Positions 28,894-40,221 of a stretch of DNA of 64,000 bases are shown here, piece by piece. Made by a program: the position numbers and the translations under genes. Source of the DNA: Symbiodinium natans. Lineage: Eukaryota > Sar > Dinophyceae > Suessiales > Symbiodiniaceae. The stretch spans positions 215,001 to 279,000 of the forward strand of contig CAJNDS010002177.1 of assembly GCA_905221605.1 (NCBI GenBank), in the 5' to 3' direction. Position 1 is the stretch's first letter; every line of letters starts with the position of its first letter. Below the pieces are notes generated by a model, which searched no databases, was not told the DNA's origin, and saw only the letters and a list, made by a program, of their open reading frames with translations.

Positions 28894-28965
28894 TAGGTTC
28901 TGGAGCTTTGGGCCACAGAGGTTTTCTGAGTTCGGCATTTTCTGAAATACTGGGGGTTTATGCAG

Positions 28966-29120
28966 GCCGTCTTGCGATGTCCAGGGGGAGCATGTCAGGG
29001 CTGATGTAGGAGCATCTTCTACATCGACGGAAGGAATGGCTATTGTGAATTCCGGGCAGCTCCATGTCATCATACTGGCATCGCAAGAAGCACCAACCCA
29101 GCGAAACAAAAGTCAACAGC
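28966..29120 (+). CDS. Possible exon or terminal exon
   Basis: TTATGCAG acceptor, then CDVQGEHVRADVGASSTSTE and GMAIVNSGQLHVIILASQEA. Good protein texture. The frame ends at 29146 inside CCCTAAA, so a donor near 29120 is likely. No family recognised. Confidence 0.35.
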
Positions 29121-29299
29121 TGAGCCGCACAGTCCCTGAACCCTAAACCGTATAAACCTCATAAAACCCTATGAGCCCCATAAACCCTGCAAGCCCTATA
29201 AACCCATAAAATCCCTAGAAGCCCACATGGTCCCTAAAAGCCCCTAACCCTAAACCCCCCCCCCTCCCACCCACCCCCGAACCCAAGAAATGGAGCCAC

Positions 29300-29420
29300 A
29301 CTTCAGGTAGCTACTGTCTGCTTAAGAACCCCCCAAAAAATAAGAACTCTTCTTCCTTCTCAAGGTAAAAAAGGAACTAAATGTTCTTCCTTAAAAGGGT
29401 AACAAGGGCTTAGTATGTTT
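29300..29420. repeat. Partial copy of repeat B core
   Basis: TACTGTCTGCTTAAGAACCC followed by A-rich sequence resembles TACTATTTGCTTAAGAACCC of repeat B at 55770. Only about 60 bp is comparable. Confidence 0.4.
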
Positions 29421-29603
29421 GTTTATATGGTTTTTTGGGGGGAGGGGGGTTCTGAAGCAACTAGTAGGTTGGGAGAGCAGTGAGCACCCTCGGAGCTCAC
29501 AAGCTCGTCTCATGCCCTCGACGTACCCGAACTGCTTCGCAGTAGAAACAGGGCTACCCCTAGATATACCCCCCAAGAATACGGAACTCCAAAGAAACCC
29601 CTA

Positions 29604-29645
29604 CAAAGGGTACCTCTATTTTGGGAACTCTGAAGCCCCCATGTG
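29604..29645. mobile_element. Half copy of hairpin family 2
   Basis: AAAGGGTACCTCTATTTTGG and GAAGCCCCCATGTG match the right end of the 30569-30674 element. No left end is found. Confidence 0.5.
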
Positions 29646-29937
29646 AGCCGAGAGATATGGACTCTCTCTCTGACTCCAAGCCCTAAACCCTAAGCCCCAA
29701 ACATCCTCAGCCCCATGGCGACCCAGAGTAAGCTTTCGTTCAGAAGGTTTAGGGTTTGGGGCCTCAGGGATTTGGGGACTGGGGGGTGGGTTTTGGGTCA
29801 GGTTTACCCACTTGCATTACCCCCTTCCAAAAAAGGGGGGGTGCCCCATACGAGTCCCGGGTTCTTCAGGGGCCTAGCTGACCCTTATGAGTGCCTTCTT
29901 CGAGCAGCCCAATTTGAGCTCGAAGTGGCCCAGGCAG

Positions 29938-30022
29938 CAAAAGCAAAGACAAGAAAGACAAGAAAGACAAAGAGAAGGACAAGGACGCCGAGACGACTGC
30001 AGGAGGAGGCAGCGTGGCCTCC
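29938..30022 (+). CDS. Lysine/aspartate-rich exon candidate
   Basis: After a CCAGGCAG acceptor, one frame reads KSKDKKDKKDKEKDKDAETT, then AGGGSVAS. Such KD-rich segments are common at the ends of nuclear or ribosome-related proteins; low complexity limits confidence. Confidence 0.3.
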
Positions 30023-30568
30023 TTGATTTTTCATTTAGGAGTACTTGGAGTTTATAGATAGGGCTGAGAGGGACTATGTGGTTCCTAGGGCTTACAAGCC
30101 TTACAGTGTTTTCAGGGTTCATAGGGTTTGCAGGACTTATGACTAGCGAGGAATCTCAAAGGACAGACACCCTTCCCCTTCGAAAACCCCCCTTGTATCC
30201 TGTCTCCTCAAGCCCGGCGTAGCTTCGCTTGATGCTCCCTGCGATTTCCGGGCCCGATTTGGCATTGGCCGCAACACTCTTTGCACCTCATGGGGTCCAT
30301 CATATTTCGTCTACATGTCAAATACCAATGTAATTCCCCACTCAAAACTGCCAAGCCATCAGTCAGTTAGCATAAACTGTGTTGTGAGCCGGTAGGAGAG
30401 GTACTCCGGAATGTTGGGGGGGCGGGGCGGGTGTAGAAGATGCTAACACGAAACGACCCGAGATGCCATGTTCTACTGTTGACAGGGTCGCAAAGCTATG
30501 CGTGTTGGACCTTTTCAGAGCCACATTGCGAACCACATTGGAGAAAGGTACGATGAACCATATACTGC

Positions 30569-30674
30569 CATGTGGGTGTCTCCGAAAGTGGGGGTACCCC
30601 TTTGGCGGCCTGCTGGGGGATTCTATTCTATTTGAGGCATAAAAGGGGTACCCCTATTTTCGTAAACCCCCATG
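30569..30674. mobile_element. Hairpin element family 2, full copy
   Basis: Ends CATGTGGGTGTCTCCGAAAG and TATTTTCGTAAACCCCCATG are inverted copies, with GGGGTACCCCTTT / AAAAGGGGTACCCC inside. The 106-bp length matches the copy at 34782. Confidence 0.8.
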
Positions 30675-30709
30675 TACGAGGGTGCACGATATCGCTCAGA
30701 ACCATGCAC

Positions 30710-30844
30710 AGCAAGGATGGCACGTTTCCCCTTAGCACTGGATTACCTTCGGTGAGCACCCCCTCCAATTTCACAAGCACCAACCTTGGCGACTTCTTTG
30801 GCTCGCGCATACTGCTTGGAGCACACACAGTCCCCAGAAAGTAA
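30710..30844 (+). CDS. Possible terminal exon
   Basis: After a GCACAG acceptor one frame reads DGTFPLSTGLPSVSTPSNFT, then GDFFGSRILLGAHTVPRK and a stop at 30844. It is protein-like but unrecognised, and a hairpin element lies just upstream. Confidence 0.3.
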   Translation, partial: SKDGTFPLSTGLPSVSTPSNFTSTNLGDFFGSRILLGAHTVPRK

Positions 30845-31628
30845 AAGGCGTAGTCCTCCCAATTGTGGCTTCAACGTGGGAACCTTTGCAGAAGAGCTCG
30901 TATCAAGTCCTGCATGCCCCGAGCTCTGTTTGAAGTAGTGAGATTTGTTTGGACATTGCCTGCCTGCCAACAGTCAAAGTGGTGCGACTACCACCCTCAT
31001 CGCAGAAGGAGAAGGGGAAAGGCCGTTTGGGAGTCGCCGGAGTAACGTAGTCTGCACGCCTCTAGCCCCTAGCTCAAGTACACACAGATAGCTGCTTATT
31101 GCATTGGACTTTCTGCAGCAAGCCAGCAATAGAACTAGCTCGATCAGCGCAGGCCTGTGTGCGACACCAGGACTGTCGGCTGCTAGATAACCACTCAACC
31201 TAAGTCCCAAACCCAGACTGAAGACCAGAACTACCGCACTTTTTTCGTTGGGCTCTGTCCGAGAATGAGCTGGAAGCCAAAGCACTCCATGCTGTTCATC
31301 ATGATGCAACCCGAAACCCAAAGTCCCTAGCCCTCAGCCCCACACCCTAGCAAGCTTGACATCTCCGGTAATGGCAGCAATCTTATGCCCTGAAACCCAC
31401 GAAGGGATGCTCTGGCAGGTTTAGGGTATAGGGTAGGTATGATGAATGGGCATTTCCCGAAGTATGGGTCCCTTCGCGTGCCCTCCCCCCCGCCCCCCAA
31501 AAAAAAAAAAAAAAGTGTGTGTGTATATATACACACGCATATACCTATACGACAATCCTTGTGATAGGAAAACCCCCCCCCCCCCCCGAATTTCCGAGCC
31601 AGACCTCCTTGAATTCGTGTGCATGCAG

Positions 31629-31668
31629 GCCCTATCGAGATCGACAGCGACTGAGGCCAGGCAAGCTG
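31629..31668 (+). CDS. Possible 40-nt internal exon
   Basis: Good splice signals on both sides (GTGCATGCAG and GTAAGC). Reads ALSRSTATEARQAG. No partner found. Confidence 0.3.
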
Positions 31669-33600
31669 GTAAGCAGAAGCCCTGAACCCTCTATTCCCAT
31701 GATCTATGCTATGGCAACCATGCAGAGCAGGGTACCTAGTCTTAGAACTCTCACCGCCCTCACGAGATTCCGAAAATGCTGAAGCTCACCTACATGCTTG
31801 AGCAACATCGAACCCTAAATGCAGCTTGGGATCCTCAGTATGTCAGCCCCTCAGACCGACTCAGACCTATCAAGGGGTGCCCTTGTCATTGGCTGGGAAA
31901 CTAGCCCGACCCCGCTGGCCTCACCTCCCAAAGGCAGCTGGCACGACGCAAGGGGTCCTGAGCTTTCTGGCAGACCTGCGGATGAAGTATTGGAAAGGGG
32001 AAAAAAAGCGGCGTAGATGTTCAAGCGGATGCCACACAAACGGCACCCCTTTTTTCGAAAACCCCAGCATCGTTTCCCAGGTTACGGGCCTGGGCATGGG
32101 TTCAGCCTTGAAGATAAGAAGTGCCCAAGGCGGAGTCGAGGAGCTACTACAAACCACTACAGTGTCATGCCCTTGTGTTGTGGGCAAGAACACGATTCGA
32201 GAATAGACCCCCCAGACCACAACCGACAAGCAGCCTTTTGCGCCAAACCCGAGACCCTCAATCCCTGAGCTCCTTAAAACCTCCTATGCTGATCCCACGA
32301 CTAGTAGGGGGGTACTATAATCGGGCCCTTTTCAGTAAGTAATAGGGATTATAGTAGGGGGGTACTACAATCCCTTCTAGTTGTGAAACAAAAAGGGCCT
32401 GAAGACTTCAACAAAAACCTCACAAGACCCTGCGATTCAGGGGCTCCTGGGGCTGACAGCTCCCATGAACTCGTTAGGGTTTGTGGGGGGGGGGGAACCT
32501 ATAGTAGGGTTCAGGGTTCAGGGTTTAGGGTTTCGGGTTCAGGGTTTCGGGTTTCGGGTTTAGGGTTTGGGGGTTTTCGGGTTTTGGGGTTCAGGGTTTG
32601 AGTTTAAGGGCTTGGGGTTTAGGCTTGAATGATTGGGCTCACAGGCTTCTTATTCCACCTTTTCTTGCACAACAGGCTGCCCTCGGCGTTTTGCTTTGCA
32701 TGTTTTAGGCTGTGGGTTTGCGTGTCAGAAGTAGTACTGTGGACCCGCAGCCTGGCCAGCAATTTGGGATTTCGCAAAAACAACACCCATACACCCGAAA
32801 GCCCCCCTGGAACCGCGAAAAACCCAAAGGCCCTTGAATCCGCAAGGGTCCGGAAGCCCCTAAACTGGTCCCCGGGCCCGAAGCCCCCCGCACACCCTTC
32901 GAGCCCCGAAAACCTCTAAATTCCTTGAAGCTCTAGAGCCTGGAGCCCTAGGTTAGCGAGCCAGGATCTTGCTTTTTGAGATACTATAAGGGGCTATCAT
33001 GGATCGGGATTGTATGGGCGGATGATTCTGGCGATTCCTGAGGATGCTCCCTTTCTTGGGTTTGGGGATTTTAGGATGTGGGCTTTCGGGTTCAGAGCTG
33101 AGGATGGAAGTGCAGGTCGGGGGGGGTCACAATTCAGGGATATGGGAGACTTTGTAGGATTTGAGGGTCCAGGATTTTGGAGCTTCAGGGGTTTTGGGTT
33201 CTAGAGCTCACAGGGGCTGAGGGGTGTAGGCTATAGGCATAACTTCCCCTCGTGCGTGGGCTTACTGAAAGCCATGCGCCCCAGATTGAACCCTTATAAT
33301 AAGTTACCCACCTGTTCCTCAGATCTTTAAAGCCCACGAAATTGAACCTAATCAGTACCAATCGGATGCAGATCTGTTATGTAGCAGATGGCAAGGCAGC
33401 TTTTCCGTGGCTTCTCGGCTCGCAGGGCATTCTGCCCGCAAGAAGAATCCCCCCTCAATTTGACAAATCGGCTCCCGGACGTTTGGGATATTCCAGCTGC
33501 ATTCATATATTCCCTAAATGTTGACCCTATCCTCAAGAAGTGCAGAGCCTAAACCCTGAACCCAAACCCCTGTATCAATACGTACCAACCATTATAGGGG
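31669..33600. other. Gene-poor stretch
   Basis: No supportable gene. Contains part of a family 1 hairpin core (32299-32375), a degenerate TTTAGGG run (32510-32600) and C- or G-tracts near 31568 and 32485. Confidence 0.5.
32299..32375. mobile_element. Hairpin family 1 core, rearranged
   Basis: GTAGGGGGGTACTATAATC and GTAGGGGGGTACTACAATC occur 51 bp apart, the second preceded by AATAGGGATTATA. This is the inner part of family 1 without the outer ends. Confidence 0.55.
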
Positions 33601-33662
33601 GTGGATTCCAGTTTTGCCACGGCGGTGGATCGCTTGGCGAACAAAGGCACAAGCTATTCTCA
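33601..33662 (+). CDS. Possible exon VDSSFATAVDRLANKG
   Basis: After TTATAG, one frame reads VDSSFATAVDRLANKGTSYS; an overlapping frame is also open. It may join the exon at 33926-34045. Confidence 0.25.
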
Positions 33663-33925
33663 GTGTCGTGATGATGGTTTTCGGGTGCGAGCTTTACTGG
33701 GTGGTTGGCTCCTAGCTCTACTCTAGTTCTACTCTGAAGGGCTTAGGCTGTAGGATTCAGGGTTGGGAGGCCCTCACTTGGCGCCAGGCACAAGAGTTCT
33801 AAAGCCGAAGGCCCAGGCCCCGGCCCGGCCCAATCCTCCATTTCTACCGTTTGACCACTCACAGAATCCTTGGCCGATGGAAGGATTCAGATTACGGCAA
33901 TCAGAGCCAACGAGGCTGAATTCAG

Positions 33926-34045
33926 GGTCTCCCGCGAATGCGGTGGAATTCTTGGGAGCTGTACCTGGCAAATGGAGATTATGAGGCAATGACCAGCATC
34001 TTCGAAATCATGGTGCTCAAGTCAAACATCGATTTTTCCCTAAAG
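33926..34045 (+). CDS. Internal exon, LYLANGDYEAMTSIFEIMV
   Basis: Reads LYLANGDYEAMTSIFEIMVL, then KSNIDFSLK, to a consensus GTAAGG donor. The two-helix texture recalls a PPR- or TPR-like repeat, but one repeat cannot establish that. The acceptor is uncertain (AG at 33925 or 33958). Confidence 0.45.
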
Positions 34046-34200
34046 GTAAGGCCCGTGCTTTGCTGAATAAAGCAAAGCCAAGCTGTTGTTATCTGCTACC
34101 CCGGTAACATCTAGAGCCTCTACCGTTGAAGGAGAACATTCCGGGTCCCAAACAGCAAGACTCGAAGGGTTCCTTTGCCCCGCGAGCATTCTAGGCCCTT

Positions 34201-34326
34201 ACTTGGAGATTCATGGTACAGTACTTAAACCAATTATAACTGTACTTATCACCCACTTATAGGCCCCTTAAGTGCCCCAACGTGGTTCTTAGTACAGTTG
34301 TAAATAAGTATCATGAACCTCCAAGT
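34201..34326. mobile_element. Hairpin element family 3, copy 1
   Basis: A 126-bp element with ends ACTTGGAGATTCATGGTAC and GTATCATGAACCTCCAAGT, 17 of 19 bases pairing. Inner sequence AACCAATTATAACTGTACTT matches the copy at 46415-46566. Confidence 0.85.
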
Positions 34327-34781
34327 AACTGTGGGCTCGAAGTTCAATTCTGGCAGGGTCGTACGCCGAAACACGATGACCAAGACCACCAAGGAGGCAA
34401 GGGAATGTCAGCCTCCGTTTCAGGCTCAATGCTTTCTAGGTCGGTTTTTGGGACACGTTATATTGTCCTTATTTGGGTTTATAAGGGACCTTTCTATAAA
34501 TACTTTTCAGGGGGTTTAAAGGCCCAACCCAGTTTTTATGGTTTTTAGGGTTTAGGTGCTGGGGGTTTTGGGTTAGTGGGGGCGGGAACTGGTTCGGGCT
34601 TTGGACTAGTCGCGCCCATTGACAAGCCACACCCGATGTCCTGACATTCAGAAATTCACGTGACATCCTTGAGTTGTTTTGCATAATCGTGGGGCCTGTA
34701 AGGGGGACAGGGATCACTTTGCGTTACCTTGCCATGCATCATAAGAAGTATGGTCCCCAAAAAAACACCAACTACACCCTG

Positions 34782-34892
34782 CATGGGGGTTTCCGAAAAT
34801 AAGGGTACCTTGTTGGGGTCAGATTTATGAGAAGGGGATCGTACTATTTGGGGGCATGTAAGGGGTACCCCTATTTTCGGAAATCCCCACAT
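34782..34892. mobile_element. Hairpin element family 2, full copy
   Basis: Ends CATGGGGGTTTCCGAAAATA and TATTTTCGGAAATCCCCACA are inverted copies; the inner AAGGGGTACCCCTATTTTCG equals that of the 30569 copy. Confidence 0.82.
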
Positions 34893-35009
34893 ACACTCAC
34901 CCACCAATTGCCAAACCCTGTTTCATATCCTTTCGGCCCTTACAGAGAGCTCTACCATCAAACGTTCCCCAAAGTGCTCGCAGCTGTTGAACACATACTC
35001 TAGGGTTGA

Positions 35010-35135
35010 GGGTTTGGGGTTTAGGGCTTATAACCCTATACCCTATAAACCCCTATGGGGTTTAGGGCTTGTAACCCTATACCCTATAAACCCCTGAACC
35101 CTATACCCTATGAACCCCTAAACCCTAAACCCTAT
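35010..35135. repeat. Tandem 46-bp unit of telomeric words in both directions
   Basis: GGTTTAGGGCTTATAACCCT and GGTTTAGGGCTTGTAACCCT begin two units, each continuing ATACCCTATAAACCCC. Each unit holds G-rich and C-rich telomeric words and is self-complementary. Confidence 0.8.
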
Positions 35136-35202
35136 GGGGGCTACACTGGCTACACTCAAAACCCGAGACTTATATTTTCCTCTTCTGCGTGTTTTGTGCA
35201 AG

Positions 35203-35256
35203 GATCTGAGCCCCTCCCAGCATGCGGCCATTGGCGCTGCTGTCGGTTCGGCTGAG
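35203..35256 (+). CDS. Possible exon DLSPSQHAAIGAAVG
   Basis: TGCAAG acceptor, reads DLSPSQHAAIGAAVGSAEH. No clear donor and no family. Confidence 0.22.
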
Positions 35257-36040
35257 CATCCCGGATCTGAAATTCCAGGATTTAGAGTACGGTTTTCTTC
35301 TCCTTAGGGGCTTACAGGATTCGCGGGCTTAGAGCATTCAGGATTGTATGATTTCGGGTTTCGGGTTCTTTGGTCTACAGCGTGGGACTTTCACGAGTGA
35401 GCTGTTTAAGCCAGCTAGGGCCATCATGGGGGATTCAGTAGAGGCTGCTGGTGTGTTTTTTTTCGCCGGGAAGAGGGTTTCAGGATTCGAGTTTTCGAGT
35501 TCGATCGCAAGGCTTTGCAAGTTGCGCGTGGATAGGAGCCTAAAGATTGAGAAACAAGCGGATGGCTGTTGGCAAAAGATGGTTTCAGGATCGGTGCAGA
35601 CATGTACCCTCCTACGATGGTTGGGGGGCACTACTATAAAGCCTAAACCCTCAGAAGCACTAAGATCGTGGGTTCAGTCGAAGCATTCTAGGTTCTATCC
35701 TCACAGAGTAGAGCCGCGACGCCCCCAAATGCGACTGGTTGCCAAGCAGAGCTTTACCCTAAATGGACCTACAGCTAGGGAACACCGAAAGCACTTTACA
35801 AAGCCGGGTTGGTGTCGTAGGAGAGTTTTTGTGCAATGGGAACATTAGGACAAACATCAGCAAATCATGTGAGAGTCGAAATCGCACTAAGAAGGCTCGA
35901 ATCCCTCCAGGAGTTTCCATCTTCCAGCCGAAACCCTAAACCCTGATAAAGTTGCCTTAAATCCTCGGACTTGCCTTGATCACGATCATCCAAGGATGGC
36001 GATCATGCGGCCCGCAGCCCCTCCGACGTGCTTTTAACAT

Positions 36041-36095
36041 TGGGTTTAGGGTTTAGGGTTTAGGGTTGAGGGTTTAGGGTTTAGGGTTGAGGGTA
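36041..36095. repeat. TTTAGGG array
   Basis: Seven units, two of them TTGAGGG. Confidence 0.92.
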
Positions 36096-38384
36096 GGTTC
36101 AGCATGTATCGAGAGGGGACATGAGGCCCATCTGCTCAACTGCAACCTGGATGGAAGCTCGCACACACTGGTGCTGGGAAATTTCACATGCTACATGTAT
36201 CCAGAGAGCACTTTGCAGAGCCCCTTGGTTCTGCAGTTCTGCCTGAGGTCTTCTGGAAGACCGAGCTTCAACAACAGCGCTTCTCCCTGGCGCGGGCAGT
36301 TAATCCAAGCTATTGTCGCATGGCTGGCTCTCAGCCTGCCCCCCATCAACCCAAAAACTTTCGAAGCCTTAAACCCTGCAACCCCTACAAACTACAAACC
36401 CTACGAACCCTAAGAACCCCAAGAACCCTCAGACTCCGTTTGGACTGCGAGAGGGTTGAGGCTGCAGGGCAGCTTTGCCCTCCTTGGATTTCCGACATGC
36501 CAGTGGCCCCCCTCTATAAGCTTCGAGCGGACGTGGGACGTGCTAGGGTTGAGGACTAAGGGTTTCGGGTAGATTCGACGGATGTGATGGAAAGAGTTGC
36601 AGGCTCTTTAATCTGGCCCTAGTAGGTCCTTGGCCCAGGCAGTCTGCAAGCGAGAGGCGAGAGGGAAGGGAGGCGAGAGGGAAGGCGAGAGCGAGAGCGA
36701 GCGAGCACCTGGGGATGATCCAGAGGGCCTGGGGTTGCAGTACGACACGAGGGGATGATCCAGACGGCCTGGGAGTATGACATACAAAGTATCTAGTGGC
36801 AGCTAGGTGGGCCCAGACTCGGTAGGCACCACTAAGACCCCGAACATTGGGGCAGCCATGAGCGAGAGAGGGAGACAGTCAGCAAACCACGTGCTCAGGG
36901 GGTGAGAACCTGGCTTTCGCAAACGTGTCCATAAGGCTACAGAGGGCTCCCCCTGGCGGTTGCCGCCTGGCAGCAATGAGGCAAACGTTGCTGCTCTTTG
37001 CAAGGGCGATGGCGGTCGGGCAGGCGTTTAGTTTGTGAGTGCTTCAACACCTAAACATCAGGAACGTTACCCTCCCCGGATTTGTGGCGCTCCCGCTCAC
37101 CCAATCATGGAATCATGGCTTCCGAGCTGGGGCTCCTGTGCCCTGAGAAAGATGTCTAGAGGGCAGGGGCACCGGTAGGGTTTGGTTTTTTGGGGGGTTT
37201 CTGTGACTTCTTTTGGGACCGGAGTTAGCGGGCTTAGACGCTTGGGTTCCCCAGTGGTCTTGCACGGACTGACGAGAACTGGACATTGAGGTTTCCATCG
37301 CTCCGATTACATGCATCCAGCCGCTTGCTCAGCTTACAGCCAGCTGCTTGAGGCTTCTTTTCAGAGTTCCCAAAAACACTCGACTACCCTTATGAGCAGT
37401 CCTTGAGCACCGGCAGCCTTAGACTGGTTAGTTTCGAGCTTTCGCATGCACACGCACACACACACAGAGACAGGTTCGCTCTTGACCCTAGCCTTCCCCC
37501 TGCCCCTCTCCATATTCCCTAAACCCTAAAATTCATAGACCCCAACACCCCCCGAATAGAACCTCGCAACCCTAAAACCCCCAGACCCCGAAACCCCCCG
37601 AATAGAACCTCGCAGCTCAGGTTCGGTGCCACAAGCCTCTTCAGCTCTTGCCTCAAGGCCTGGCGCAAGGTTTGGGGGTTTGGGGCTTAGGAGGTCACAG
37701 GGTAAAGGTTCAACAGTTTAGGGTTTAGGAGTTTAGGGGTTAGGGGTTTATGGGGTTTTTGGGATTTCAAGGTCTAAGTGGCTGAGGGTTCACCACTAAA
37801 TTGGGGTTCCTTTCATTTTCGGAGCCTTGTACGTAGGGTGCCCTAACAGGGACCCATCATGTGCGTTGTTAAACACCGCCCTGCACGGCTCGGAGGCGTA
37901 ATCCATTAGTCAGCCCAGAGATTTTTGGCGCAATGCTTGTGCTATCCGCCCTGAACCCCGATGCACGTCAGACCGAACTGAACGCTAAGTGAAGCCTCAA
38001 ACGCTTCAAACCTGAGAAATATTCTGCGATAGAGGCCCTCAACCGCAAGGAGCATTCGCTATAAGGGAAGTTCTGGATGTGTGCATGTACGTGTATATAT
38101 ATATATATATATGTATATGCATATATGGCTAAGGTTTAACGTTTAAGGGCAACTACAAGGAGTCTTTCTACTTTAGAAGGCCTGCTGCACCTTGCAAGGC
38201 ACTGCGGGGCTCTGAGACGATGGCCAGGGATGCAGATGCTTGGTTGGCGAGCATTCAGAAAGTGTCCATGTCATCGGTTCCCTAAGTCACGGTCCCTTCT
38301 TTGGTGCGTTTGAAGAAATCAACGGCCCGAATATATGCATATGCATATCTGAATAAATATGTAAAAATGTATATATATATACAT

Positions 38385-38421
<37 letters not shown>

Positions 38422-38616
38422 CAAAGAGAGAGTGATCACACCAAAAGGGACCCGAACAACCCGTGTTGCTTTTAGGGTCTGGCGGGTAGGGTAAGTGTAG
38501 GGCGAGCCTCGGGCCACGCTCCTAAGGCTCTTCTAGTTTATGCTTGCTTTGGGTGTTTGTGAGTTAGCGCCCTCAGCCCCCAAATTCTACACCTTGGGCT
38601 TAGACACAGGCTTCTA

Positions 38617-38674
38617 TGTAGTACCTTTTTGGGGTAGTATACTAGAATCCCCTATAACCCAAAAAGGAACTACG
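38617..38674. mobile_element. Short hairpin element
   Basis: GTAGTACCTTTTTGGGG and CCCAAAAAGGAACTAC are inverted arms around 25 bp. No second copy seen in the window. Confidence 0.5.
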
Positions 38675-38725
38675 TTGGAGCCTTTGGGTAGACACCAGAC
38701 CCCGCAAATCCCAAAATCCTAGCAG

Positions 38726-38770
38726 ATCCGAGGACAAGATCATCGCCGCGGTGATGGCCGGAGTTGCACG
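38726..38770 (+). CDS. Possible exon SEDKIIAAVMAGVAR
   Basis: CTAGCAG acceptor and GTTAGA donor; reads SEDKIIAAVMAGVAR. It may belong to the gene ending at 39643. Confidence 0.3.
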
Positions 38771-39155
38771 GTTAGAAGTCTGCGGGTTAGGAGAGCTCTC
38801 CGCGTTTTAGAGCTTAGAGTTTCGGGTTGAGGGCAAGCCTTATAAACCCTGTAAGCCCCAAACCCTAAACCCTGCACCCGTGAGGGCTGAAGTACTTGTT
38901 ATGGTTCGAGTCAGGGTTGAGGTGGAGAGCCGGCTTTCAGGGGATTTTTGCGGGCCTGTCGTCTCGACTTTGGCATATGGTGCCTATGGAGTTTGGAGTT
39001 TAGGGCTTAGAGGGTAGGGTTTAGGGTTGGGGTTTGCGTTGCTTTTGTTGGTGAGTGTGCATGTATGGGAGTCTTGTTTGGGGACACTAATGAAAACCCT
39101 ACTTCGTGTGCTTGTGCCATGGGGAATTGCCCGTTGTGCGAGGTCTGGTCTGCAG

Positions 39156-39249
39156 CACTGATTTCACAAACTTGCAGAGCGCTATGGGACCTGGCAACTG
39201 TGGCCTCAGCCCATTCGTCCAGGGTCCCTGTGCCTGCTCTGAGTCACAG
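39156..39249 (+). CDS. Possible Cys/Gly-rich exon
   Basis: GGTCTGCAG acceptor; reads TDFTNLQSAMGPGNCGLSPF, then VQGPCACSE. Unrecognised. A CCCTAAA-like stretch starts just after. Confidence 0.3.
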
Positions 39250-39439
39250 GCCCCCCTAAACGCTAAACCCTCAACCCTAAACCCTACACCCTACATACAC
39301 CCTATACCCTGTCGGGAAATCGACGATTTACAAACGGCCAAAAGGAGAACACACCGTGCAGCATGTTCAGCTGAGGCTGCATCGGCGCTCATCCAAAGTC
39401 CAACTCAGCTTGTCGAGGCGGGCATCTGCGATCACATTT

Positions 39440-39497
39440 GAGCCATAGGGTTTAGGCTTTAGGGTTGAGGGTTTAGGGTTCAGGGTTTAGGGTTTAG
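39440..39497. repeat. Degenerate TTTAGGG array
   Basis: Seven mixed units directly before the exon, so here a G-rich array is on the acceptor side. Confidence 0.9.
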
Positions 39498-39643
39498 GGA
39501 TTACGGCTGATTTCTTTAAGAATGTGTCAAAACAAGACAAGAAAGCAGCTCTTAGCCGGGTCGTTCAGGACATGCAGGGCCTCATCTCAGATCAAGCACC
39601 TATGAACAATTTCTACTCGCAAAGCCTCGTGCATGCAACTTGA
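39498..39643 (+). CDS. Terminal exon ending NNFYSQSLVHAT
   Basis: Acceptor inside the last TTTAG of a telomeric array. Reads ITADFFKNVSKQDKKAALSR, then VVQDMQGLISDQAPMNNFYS, stopping at TGA 39641-39643. Strong helical, charged protein texture. No family recognised; exons at 38726 and 39156 may precede it. Confidence 0.5.
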
Positions 39644-40153
39644 ACCACCAGCTTCGCACAGTTGAGCCCCGGGTGGCCTGTATGAGACGCGGGTTGAGGG
39701 ACAGAAATACATACAACTGTACACATATATTTTTCTATATATATATATATATACAAGGATTTTAGGACCAGTGTGAGTTCCATGGCAATTACAGATGTAT
39801 ATGTATATATACATACATACATACATACACACGTTTTTCTTCTGCTGTTGGTTGGTATGTATTGTGCGTGGCGAGGTCAACCAGTCGAACCATGGCTCCT
39901 CGATGATTGCGACGGCCAGGCGCATTTTCCACCTCCAACACCCCTTTTAGGGTTTAGGGTTTAGGGTTAGCAAACGCATCTACGCTTGTTGTCCTATGCT
40001 GCCATCCCCTCCTCACCCAGCCACCTGAGACAAATGAGCCCGTGGGCTGGGACAGTTGGAATCTTTGTCTCATGATGTCGTCTCCATCACGGCTAGCGTA
40101 GGTTCAATCATCATTACACGTCAAATCCCAGGTTCATGTTGTCGTGTTGGCAG

Positions 40154-40221
40154 GAAAGTCATCGCGCAGAATGGCGTGCTGGGCCTCTATCGGGGCTACT
40201 CCATGGGCGCCACCCGAGAAG
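40154..40221 (+). CDS. Carrier exon 1, GLYRGY
   Basis: TTGGCAG acceptor and GTACGG donor. The G.LGLYRGY stretch is the conserved link before the even-numbered helix of a carrier repeat. Confidence 0.7.

Larger units (their letters stand above)
34327..35202. other. Gene-free stretch
   Basis: No exon supported. Holds the family 2 element at 34782-34892 and, from 35020, a roughly 46-bp tandem duplication. Confidence 0.5.
35257..38725. other. Gene-poor stretch
   Basis: Long open frames at 35348-35848 and 36087-36413 lack coding texture and recognisable domains. Also present: purine-rich GCGAGAGG repeats (36650-36700), a 24-bp direct repeat GGGGATGATCCAGA...GGCCTGGG at 36711 and 36752, AT and GA microsatellites (38095-38112, 38386-38416). 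Confidence 0.45.

Noticed and set aside
35348-35848. 166-codon plus-strand ORF
   Set aside because: No domain, no splice context, and the minus strand is equally open; it fits chance in 64 kb.
36087-36413. Similarity between 36236 and 51045 (TCTGCCTGA blocks)
   Set aside because: Only short words are shared with no continuous alignment; treated as chance.
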